From Candidatus Babelota bacterium (GTDB taxonomy: Bacteria > Babelota > Babeliae > Babelales > Babelaceae), in the NCBI GenBank assembly GCA_003484685.1, contig DNBB01000042.1, forward strand, positions 1 through 20,784: a DNA stretch of 20,784 nt, in the 5' to 3' direction. This document shows, piece by piece, positions 14,503 through 20,784 of the stretch. Under the pieces are notes generated by a model. It was given only the letters and a program-made list of their open reading frames with translations, was not told the DNA's origin and did no database searches. The position numbers and the translations under genes are program-made. Every line of letters starts with the position of its first letter. The stretch's first letter is position 1.

Positions 14503-15270
14503 ATGCTCGTAATTTTCCTGTTAGTTCAAATTATTTTTGAGTCTTTGCCTGTTAGTAGTTCTGGTCACACCATGCTCTTTTCTTTGTCGGCGCCCAAGCT
14601 GGTTGATTTTGTTGCGCACCTATTTGCAAGTGGCGTATTCCTCTGTTATCTCTTTCTCAGACGGCAGGAGGTTTTTTCATGGTGGCTTCAGGCCGGAAGA
14701 TATCATTGGAAATCTTATGGTTCCGTTCTGTTGGCGGTCTGGGGTGCAACGATTTTGGCACTTGCCGCTAAAATGACTATCAATGCATCGGTTGCACCGC
14801 CATTATCAATGCTTGGTTTTGGTTTCTTGCTTACGAGCATAGTTCTTTTAAGCTTGTATAGGCGACCCTTGCATCCTACGCGCTCAATGGTTAAAGGAGT
14901 CGATTTGTTTTGGCTTTCAGCCGCCCAGGTAGTGGCGTTTTTTGTGCCAGGAGCATCACGGATGGGCCTGGTATTTGCTACAGCAACTTGGCTGGGATGG
15001 TCTGCCGATGCGGCATGGTACTGGATGATTGCCACCGCTTTTCCTTTGTTTGTAGGTGCCGGTCTGCTAGGTGCCTTGAGTGGCGGAATAGCATTAATCA
15101 CGGATGTCGGTGGCTGGACGGTCTGGTTGCTCTTGCTTGGTGCATTTGGGTGTTCTTTGCTCTTGTTTGCTGGTGCTGCGTATCTGGCGCGGACAAACAG
15201 ATTTTGGTTTTTTGGGTTCTATACTTTAGCGCTGGCTTTGGTGGCATTTGCGTACCAATGGTTGTGTTAG
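14503..15270 (+). CDS. uppP: Undecaprenyl-diphosphatase-like protein (UppP/BacA family)
   Basis: UppP removes a phosphate from undecaprenyl pyrophosphate at the membrane, recycling the carrier lipid for cell-wall synthesis. The protein is hydrophobic throughout and has the family elements ESLPVSSSGH (E. coli E21 and H30 equivalents) and PGASRMG (S173-R174). The frame is open to GTG at 14461, but that start has no ribosome site and adds an atypical N-terminus; ATG at 14503 gives 255 residues, near the family length, so I prefer it. Three positions differ from E. coli UppP: E17 is Q, S175 is M and T178 is V, so activity is uncertain; it could be a diverged paralog. ftsK follows 113 bases downstream. 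Confidence 0.8.
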   Translation: MLVIFLLVQIIFESLPVSSSGHTMLFSLSAPKLVDFVAHLFASGVFLCYLFLRRQEVFSWWLQAGRYHWKSYGSVLLAVWGATILALAAKMTINASVAPPLSMLGFGFLLTSIVLLSLYRRPLHPTRSMVKGVDLFWLSAAQVVAFFVPGASRMGLVFATATWLGWSADAAWYWMIATAFPLFVGAGLLGALSGGIALITDVGGWTVWLLLLGAFGCSLLLFAGAAYLARTNRFWFFGFYTLALALVAFAYQWLC

Positions 15271-15383
15271 TGCGCTGCAATCTTGATGGTCTGGCTGTCC
15301 TGTTTAAATCTTGTTGAATCAGCTGGTAATGCGCTATGGTAGCATAGAAGCAAAATTTATGTATCGCGTACAGGAGGTGGCTT

Positions 15384-17558
15384 GTGCTTAAACGCTTTGC
15401 ATTGTTACAACGCATACTTGGCCTTGTTGTTTTGTTGGGAGCGCTTCTTAGCTGTTTTGGGTTGACGCTTATAGCCTTTGAGCAGAATGTGAGCTGGTAT
15501 GTTGAGTTTTTTCCTGCGCCTATAATCGCATATCCTCGAGTAATTATTGTTTTGGGAAGTGTACTTGCGCGACTATTTGGTTCTGCTGCCTGGCTAGTCT
15601 GTGGGGTGGCTCTGCTGTGCGCGTATGGCTGTTTGGTGATTCGCCCGAGGTTTGCGTGGCAGCGTTATATGGTGGGAACCGTGTGTCTTGCGTACGCATG
15701 GAACTTGTACGGGGCGCTCTTTGCATATTCAATATGGGGAGATCCTTGGTATGCGGCGCGGGGATGGATTGTCCCTGGTGGCACAGTGGGTGTTGCACAG
15801 GTGCGGTTTTTTCTACAGCACATTGATCCCGTGGTATTGGTGTTTGGGATACTGTTTCTTGCATGGGGAGGTGCCATTATACTGCTTGGTGTCCAGACAG
15901 CTGGGCAGATCGGCGCGTGGTTTTGGGCTTTGATTAAACCGCTCGTAATGATTTTTATCCAGGTGTGTTATGCAGCTTTTTCATATGTATCTGGGAAAAT
16001 AGTGACTTGGGTAACTTCATCACGGGTATATGGATGGTGGCGTCCGACTGCCATTGCGCATGATTCGGTTGGCGATTCTGATTTTTGGCGAGAATTTGTT
16101 ACGGGCAAGGATGATATAGTGGGCACGGCGTGTGCGCTGGATGCTTGCTGCCAGAACGGTTTATTCGGGATTGATTTAGAGGAAGAAAAATTTGTGTTGC
16201 CGGGCGGTCAATTGTTCGTTGCGCCACCCAAGAAACAAGAACGACAGGCCCGTGTGCAAAATGAAATTGAGCGCCGTACGCTCTCACTTGAGGAAAAGCT
16301 CCACCGTTTTGGTGTAAATGGGATGGTCACCCGGGCGGAAGTAGGTCCTGTAGTTACGCTCTTTGAATATGCACCAGCTCCGGATGTTAAAGTGAGCCGT
16401 ATCAGCGCTTTAGCGGATGATGTTGCTCTTGCGCTTGGCGCGCAAAGTTTGCGGGTTATTGCGCCTATTCCTGGTAAGCAGGTAGTTGGATTTGAGGTAG
16501 CAAACGAGCAGAGACAGGTGGTCTTTTTTTCGGAGCTATTCGAGTCCCCTGCGTATAAAAACTTTACAGGGGCGATTCCTGCGGTTATTGGCGCGCTTAG
16601 CAGTGGAAAGCCATGTATTTTGGACGTGCCGCAGCAGCCGCATATGCTTATTGCAGGTTCCACCGGTTCTGGTAAATCGGTGGTTATGCATGCATTGCTT
16701 TTGGGAATGTTGGGGGCAAAGACGCCGGAGGAATTGCGGCTTGTTATGATTGATCCTAAGCGCCTTGAGTTTGCACCGTATGCAGATATTCCTCATCTTA
16801 TGATTCCCATAGTGACCGAGCTTCCCGCAATAGCGCAGGTTTTTTCTTGGTTGGTAGGGTTGATGGAAGAGCGGTATGCGGAACTTGCCCGTGCGGGTGT
16901 ACGGTCGGTCGAGGAGTACCGCGCACGCAAAGGTAGCGACGCTATGCCGTATATTGTGGTTGTGGTTGATGAATTGGCTGATATTATGGTGACCGTCGGG
17001 CGCGAAGTTGAGCCGCTGATGGTCCGCTTGGCACAGATGGCTCGTGCGGCAGCTATTCATCTTATCGTTGCTACTCAACGTCCCTCAGTTGATGTTGTTA
17101 CGGGGATTTTAAAGGTTAACTTTCCTACGCGTATAGCGCTCAAGGTTGCATCCAAGGTTGATTCGCGAACGGTTATTGATATGCCAGGTGCTGAACAACT
17201 ACTTGGCAAGGGGGATATGCTCTTGATGCAGCAGGGTGGAATTATCGAGCGCGCACATGGAGCGTTTGTCCAAAGCAAAGAAGTGCATGCTGTTGCTTCT
17301 TATCTTCGAATGCAGCAAAAGCCGATGTACGAAACAATCGCGTCAACCGCTGCTAATGCTGCTGCAGTAAACACGTCCGCAGATGCGCTTTATCCAGAGG
17401 TCATCTCGTTTATTAAGAAGCGAAAAGAAATTTCTATATCGCTCTTGCAGCGACATTTTAGGATTGGTTTTAATCGATCAGCGCGTTTAATTGATCAGCT
17501 TGAAGAAGAAGGTCTAATTGCTACAGCGGGAAGCGGGAAACTCAGGCGTGTGTTGTGA
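15384..17558 (+). CDS. ftsK: DNA translocase FtsK
   Basis: FtsK is a hexameric, septum-anchored pump that moves chromosome DNA during division. The 724-residue protein has an N-terminal membrane part with four to five hydrophobic helices (about 11-32, 53-86, 95-115, 150-170 and 175-198) and only a short linker, against a long one in the 1329-residue E. coli protein. The motor has Walker A GSTGSGKS (425-432) and Walker B VVVVDELAD with D529/E530; a winged-helix gamma domain that reads orienting sequences fits the last 65 residues. The GTG start has an excellent AGGAGGT site 5 bases upstream. It converges on the next gene, sharing a terminator. Confidence 0.95.
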   Translation: MLKRFALLQRILGLVVLLGALLSCFGLTLIAFEQNVSWYVEFFPAPIIAYPRVIIVLGSVLARLFGSAAWLVCGVALLCAYGCLVIRPRFAWQRYMVGTVCLAYAWNLYGALFAYSIWGDPWYAARGWIVPGGTVGVAQVRFFLQHIDPVVLVFGILFLAWGGAIILLGVQTAGQIGAWFWALIKPLVMIFIQVCYAAFSYVSGKIVTWVTSSRVYGWWRPTAIAHDSVGDSDFWREFVTGKDDIVGTACALDACCQNGLFGIDLEEEKFVLPGGQLFVAPPKKQERQARVQNEIERRTLSLEEKLHRFGVNGMVTRAEVGPVVTLFEYAPAPDVKVSRISALADDVALALGAQSLRVIAPIPGKQVVGFEVANEQRQVVFFSELFESPAYKNFTGAIPAVIGALSSGKPCILDVPQQPHMLIAGSTGSGKSVVMHALLLGMLGAKTPEELRLVMIDPKRLEFAPYADIPHLMIPIVTELPAIAQVFSWLVGLMEERYAELARAGVRSVEEYRARKGSDAMPYIVVVVDELADIMVTVGREVEPLMVRLAQMARAAAIHLIVATQRPSVDVVTGILKVNFPTRIALKVASKVDSRTVIDMPGAEQLLGKGDMLLMQQGGIIERAHGAFVQSKEVHAVASYLRMQQKPMYETIASTAANAAAVNTSADALYPEVISFIKKRKEISISLLQRHFRIGFNRSARLIDQLEEEGLIATAGSGKLRRVL

Positions 17559-17564
17559 TGAAAA

Positions 17565-17597
17565 ACGGGTGGCACGAAGAACTTTTGTGCCACCCGT
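17565..17597. terminator. Shared terminator hairpin between ftsK and the facing gene
   Basis: ACGGGTGGCAC (17565-17575) and GTGCCACCCGT (17587-17597) form a perfect 11-bp stem with an 11-base loop. On the minus strand it is followed by TTTTTC, a proper terminator for the secreted protein gene. On the plus side it lies 6 bases past the ftsK stop without a T-run, so it is weaker there. Confidence 0.75.
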
Positions 17598-17625
17598 AGG
17601 TAATAGTAAATACAAGTATTTTTTG

Positions 17626-18807
17626 TTATTGCTGCTTCTCAAAGAACTTTAAAAGGTTAGGGTTCAATTTTCCTGTCTGCTGTAGTTGTTGTGTTCTCGG
17701 TGGAAGCGCCGGTCTTTTTCTTTCTGGTAGTGGCGGTTTTAATGCTGAAGGCTTTAAGAAACTGCCGGTTTTTTTGATTCGTGCGGCATCTTGTTCGATT
17801 TCTTTCTGCGTATCAATCAGTGCCGTAATGAATTTCTCGTACAGATTGTCGAATTCTTGTTGGGTCATGCCGCCTTGTTCTTGTATTTTGTTGAGCATAA
17901 CGGTCTGCTGTTTAGCAAACTTATTTGTGCCCAATTCTAGTGCCTTTTGACCAATGTTTTCCTTGAGATTAATATGCCCTTTTTGTGTCAGTTCTTTTTT
18001 GAGTGATTGAAGTATCGATGTTGTACTCAGTACGGGGATAGTAATTGCTTGCTTTTGATAGTACGGGGCTTGTTTTTGAAAAGCATATGGCAGCTGTTGT
18101 TCAACCCAAGGGACGATAAATGATTCGACCATAGAGCCTTTGATTTCTGGGTTATCTTCAACGAGTTCCACGATTGTCTGGATGAGCTCTTTGCCATTTG
18201 CCTTAACGTACTCTGGCGTTAGTTTAAGTCCGTAAGTTTTATGCGCGGTTTGAATGATTGAGTCAATGACAAGATCCTGTGAAACATGGATTTTTTTGGA
18301 ACTTTGCTTTTTAACGCCAAGCTCGCCAAACCAATCATTAAGCTCTTGTTTAGCTATATACTCATCAACCCATGTGTTGATTTGTGTGTCAACAAATTCA
18401 GGGTAATTTTCGCCCAGTTCTTCTACGATGGCGATCAGGTCGGTAGCTTCTTTTTGGATATCTTCATCTGATAGCATGATGCCCGCTCTTTTTTTGGCTT
18501 GTTCCTTAATAGACTCAATGATTTTACTGCGAGCGCTCATTTGTTTTTTTGTTACCCAGTTGATGATATCGTATGCGTAACGCTTAGCATCCTGGTAAAC
18601 GTGCGGATTATATTCTTTTTCTAATTGTACGACTGCTTCGACAAACTGGGGGTTGTTGAGCAGCTCTTGGGTTACTTCTGCGGTGATCTTGTTATCCATT
18701 GTTTCCCAGTCGGGATGAACATCGCCAACAAACTGACTAACCTGTTGCATTGCGCAAGATGTTCCCAGGCTTGCTAGTACCATAAGGGTTACGATTATTT
18801 TTTTCAT
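17626..18807 (-). CDS. Secreted repeat protein of unknown function with PxxPxR motifs
   Basis: I do not recognise a family. The 393-residue product has a signal peptide (MKKIIVTLMVLASLGTSCA, likely cut after SCA, residue 19). The rest is highly charged and predicted alpha-helical, with an internal duplication: about 96-154 and 180-238 align, sharing [IV]-I-[ED]-S-I at the start and VEELGENYPEF against VELVEDNPEI later; a weaker related segment ends near residue 89. Near the C-terminus PPLPER (358-363) and PALPPR (366-371) both match PxxPxR, the class II SH3-ligand pattern of eukaryotes, in a basic, proline-rich tail. Secretion and this tail fit a host-facing protein, but the role is inference. 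A ribosome site AAAGGA lies upstream. Confidence 0.8.
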   Translation of the reverse strand: MKKIIVTLMVLASLGTSCAMQQVSQFVGDVHPDWETMDNKITAEVTQELLNNPQFVEAVVQLEKEYNPHVYQDAKRYAYDIINWVTKKQMSARSKIIESIKEQAKKRAGIMLSDEDIQKEATDLIAIVEELGENYPEFVDTQINTWVDEYIAKQELNDWFGELGVKKQSSKKIHVSQDLVIDSIIQTAHKTYGLKLTPEYVKANGKELIQTIVELVEDNPEIKGSMVESFIVPWVEQQLPYAFQKQAPYYQKQAITIPVLSTTSILQSLKKELTQKGHINLKENIGQKALELGTNKFAKQQTVMLNKIQEQGGMTQQEFDNLYEKFITALIDTQKEIEQDAARIKKTGSFLKPSALKPPLPERKRPALPPRTQQLQQTGKLNPNLLKFFEKQQ

Positions 18808-18851
18808 AAGTTTAATTCCTTTGTTTTTTTAAAAATGCTTGTCTCTTTTAT

Positions 18852-18879
18852 AGTATATTTAAAACATTTCAAATTGCAA
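18852..18879 (-). promoter_or_regulatory. Promoter of the secreted repeat protein
   Basis: On the minus strand TTGCAA (18874-18879) and TATACT (18852-18857) have a 16-base spacer and lie 45-72 bases before the start codon at 18807. The region is AT-rich. Confidence 0.6.
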
Positions 18880-18918
18880 TAATTAAAAACATACTTAAGT
18901 ATTTGTTTGATTAAAGCG

Positions 18919-18933
18919 TTTTCAATATGAAAA
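18919..18933. other. Small inverted repeat in the divergent region
   Basis: TTTTCA and TGAAAA with an ATA centre form a 6-bp inverted repeat in the AT-rich space between the two divergent genes. An operator is possible, but so is chance. Confidence 0.25.
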
Positions 18934-19028
18934 TTAAAAAAAATCCTGTGTGCTTTGCTTGACAGAGTTGTTTGCTGCCGACACGTTTACATATATATGG
19001 TTGTTATTTACGGTATGGTGCGACATTA

Positions 19029-20408
19029 ATGAAGCTTGATAGGTCATTTGTATCACGTGTTTTACCTGACGCGGTGATTTTTGGGAAACCAGAGTTTACG
19101 ATTATTACGGCTACGCATGATTCTCGTTGTGTACAGCAGGGGAGTGCTTTTTTTGCAATCAAGGGTAAATCTTTTGATGGGCATGCTTTTGTCAGTGATG
19201 CAATAAGCCGGGGTGCGCGAGTTGTTTTTGTAGACCGTGATAAGCAATCGACTTTGGGGGAGCTTTCCGCTGAGGTGTGTAGTTTTGTGTTTGTATCCTC
19301 AGCTGAAGAAGCGTTATATGCACTTGCTGCGGCTTGGCGCGCACAATATACTATCCCCGTTGTTGGCGTGACCGGTACAGTCGGTAAAACGACAACCAAA
19401 GAGTTATTGGCCCATTTTTTCAGGACTGCTGGACATCAATGTCATACTTCGCCTGGTAATATGAATACTCGTATTGGACTTTCTTTTGCGCTCCTTCGTA
19501 TGACCCATGAACATACCATTGCAGTTTTTGAAATGGGGATATCTCATCCTGGCGAAATGCGTGAATTGGCAGACTTGGTACGTCCGACGCTTGGAATTAT
19601 CACAACATTAGGGCATCAACATATGGATGACTTGCCGTCTATTGGTGATATTGCGCGTGAAAAAAAGCAGATTTTTTCGTATTTTGGGCCCCAGGATCTT
19701 GGATTTATTCATGGTGATCTGCCGCTTCTTCATGGCGCCTCATACAATCATCCGGTTGTGCGGTTTGGGTATAAAACTTCCAATCAGGTCCAGGCGCGCC
19801 GCATCTCATTTAAAGATGGTAAGTTGCACGCTATTCTACGTGTTTTTGAACAATCACAAGCAATAACGCTTGCAATCCCACATCGCGGTTATTTGACATC
19901 AATACTTGCAGCAGCAGCAGTTTGCTATATGCTCGATATTCCATTGGCTTCTGTGTGCAGTGCAATTGAGAAGTTTCAATTGATTGAAGGGCGTTTTCTG
20001 GCTAAAAAATCAGTAAGTGGTTCGTGTCTTATTATTAATGATGCTTATAACGCAAATCCAGAGAGTATGCGTGAGGCGCTTTTTGCTCTTGATAAAATGC
20101 CTGGGTATTCGCATAAAATTGCTATACTGGGAGATATGTTGGGGCTGGGCGATCAGAGTGTTTTCTGGCATCGTCAAGTTGGTCGGATGTTGCGGCATAC
20201 TAAATCAATCTCACAGGTGATTTTTGTGGGTGGACAGATTTTCCAAGCTGCTAAGACTATGCCTCATGTGATCTCGTATAAACAGGTACCAAGTTGGAAA
20301 GATGTTGCAGCAGTTCTCCCAGATGAAATGCATGGCGCTGCAGTGCTTCTTAAGGCTTCATGCGGCGTGGGACTAAGTAACCTTGCGCCTATCCTTGGGC
20401 AATTTTAG
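19029..20408 (+). CDS. murF: UDP-N-acetylmuramoyl-tripeptide--D-alanyl-D-alanine ligase
   Basis: MurF adds D-Ala-D-Ala to UDP-MurNAc-tripeptide with ATP, the last cytoplasmic step that makes the peptidoglycan stem peptide. Motifs are complete: GVTGTVGKTTTKE with P-loop lysine K120, GNMNTRIGLSFALL, FEMGISHPGEM and the hallmark NDAYNANPESM, with ILGDML after it. From ATG 19029 the protein has 459 residues, the normal size. The frame is open 57 bases further, to 18972, but that extra peptide is atypical. Neither start has a strong ribosome site. A perfect TTGACA (18959-18964) lies upstream, with no matching -10 at normal distance. rsmH follows 11 bases after the stop, a partial dcw cluster in an unusual order. 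Confidence 0.95.
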   Translation: MKLDRSFVSRVLPDAVIFGKPEFTIITATHDSRCVQQGSAFFAIKGKSFDGHAFVSDAISRGARVVFVDRDKQSTLGELSAEVCSFVFVSSAEEALYALAAAWRAQYTIPVVGVTGTVGKTTTKELLAHFFRTAGHQCHTSPGNMNTRIGLSFALLRMTHEHTIAVFEMGISHPGEMRELADLVRPTLGIITTLGHQHMDDLPSIGDIAREKKQIFSYFGPQDLGFIHGDLPLLHGASYNHPVVRFGYKTSNQVQARRISFKDGKLHAILRVFEQSQAITLAIPHRGYLTSILAAAAVCYMLDIPLASVCSAIEKFQLIEGRFLAKKSVSGSCLIINDAYNANPESMREALFALDKMPGYSHKIAILGDMLGLGDQSVFWHRQVGRMLRHTKSISQVIFVGGQIFQAAKTMPHVISYKQVPSWKDVAAVLPDEMHGAAVLLKASCGVGLSNLAPILGQF

Positions 20409-20419
20409 GAATATTATCG

Positions 20420-20784
20420 ATGATACGAATGGATATTGATCAAGAAAAAACATATGAACATCAAAGTGTTCTTGTTAAGCCGGTTGTTTCACTTCTTTTA
20501 GCACGTACAGGAGGCCTGTACGTTGATGCAACCTTTGGTGGAGGTGGACATACGCGGGCGCTTCTCGAGGCTGATCCAACGTGTCGTGTTATTGGATGCG
20601 ATTGGGATAAGGATGCATTAGCAATCAATGTTCCTCTCATTCAAGAGCAATATCCGGGGCGTTTTGATTTTGTATGGGGAAATTTTTCTCGTCTTCCTGC
20701 ACTTTTAAAAGATAAAGGTATTGTTCGGGTTGATGGAATTTTAGCTGATTTTGGGACATCTCAGTATCAGATTGCCCATAAACC
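20420..20784 (+). CDS. rsmH: 16S rRNA (cytosine-1402-N4) methyltransferase, N-terminal part
   Basis: RsmH (MraW) methylates N4 of C1402 in 16S rRNA, in the decoding centre. Only the first 121 codons are in the window; the frame stays open to its right edge. It begins MIRMDIDQEKTYEHQSVLVK, with the family's H-x-SVL near the start, then the S-adenosylmethionine-binding motif YVDATFGGGGHTRALLE, VIGCDWDKDAL, and GILADFGTS, matching the conserved DLGVSS. AGGA lies nine bases before the ATG; an ATG at 20429 is also possible. It is co-transcribed with murF. Confidence 0.95.
   Translation, partial: MIRMDIDQEKTYEHQSVLVKPVVSLLLARTGGLYVDATFGGGGHTRALLEADPTCRVIGCDWDKDALAINVPLIQEQYPGRFDFVWGNFSRLPALLKDKGIVRVDGILADFGTSQYQIAHK

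Noticed and set aside
16536..17078. 180-residue minus-strand frame
   Set aside because: Antisense shadow of ftsK, which has all its motifs in the plus frame.
18959..18997. Perfect TTGACA upstream of murF as a promoter
   Set aside because: No good -10 box 16-18 bases on; TATATA at 18992-18997 is 27 bases away, so I do not list it as a promoter.
1..20784. tRNA, rRNA or tmRNA genes
   Set aside because: I found no T-arm/CCA-type tRNA ends or conserved rRNA segments in the intergenic stretches, judging by eye.

Overview
The window holds 18 protein-coding genes (17 complete, one cut by the right edge), all ordinary bacterial housekeeping or envelope genes, and no rRNA, tRNA or CRISPR array that I can see. 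Moderate GC, many GTG starts, very short intergenic gaps, two DUF2608-type HAD phosphatases with signal peptides, a large cysteine-rich outer-membrane protein and a secreted protein with eukaryote-like proline motifs together suggest a Gram-negative, host-dependent bacterium. My best guess is Candidatus Dependentiae (TM6), which infects protists. This assignment is inference from gene content and was not tested by any search.

Layout. 1-330: no gene; a structured stretch and a terminator-like hairpin. 331-2000 (+): mnmA and a CDP-alcohol phosphatidyltransferase (pgsA-like), overlapping by ATGA. 2089-6302 (+): ssb, gyrA and dprA, a DNA-maintenance block. 6414-8982 (+): rpmF behind a clear sigma-70-like promoter, then a membrane-anchored TPR-like protein, gltX and acpP (gltX/acpP overlap by GTGA), closed by a strong intrinsic terminator. 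9072-10631: two paralogous DUF2608 proteins facing each other tail to tail, 12 bp apart. 10823-11983 (-): an AAA_14/DUF4143 ATPase, preceded by a 357-bp gap with three copies of a 16-bp element, two of them forming a perfect 41-bp palindrome. 12341-14254 (-): the cysteine-rich outer-membrane protein with a tandem CCTAGG repeat in its promoter region. 14461-17558 (+): a divergent uppP-like gene and ftsK. 17626-18807 (-): a secreted repeat protein of unknown function, sharing a terminator hairpin with ftsK. 19029-20784 (+): murF and the first part of rsmH.

Functionally the window covers tRNA modification and charging, phospholipid and fatty-acid supply, DNA topology and recombination, and cell-wall synthesis and division (uppP, ftsK, murF, rsmH). 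These cell-wall genes indicate a peptidoglycan-based division machinery. The less ordinary parts are the repeat/palindrome upstream of the AAA ATPase, the cysteine-rich envelope protein with its promoter repeat, the two facing HAD phosphatases, the secreted protein with tandem PxxPxR motifs, the unusual GyrA quinolone-region residues, and the altered UppP catalytic motifs. I found no clear evidence of a wholly new multi-gene system.
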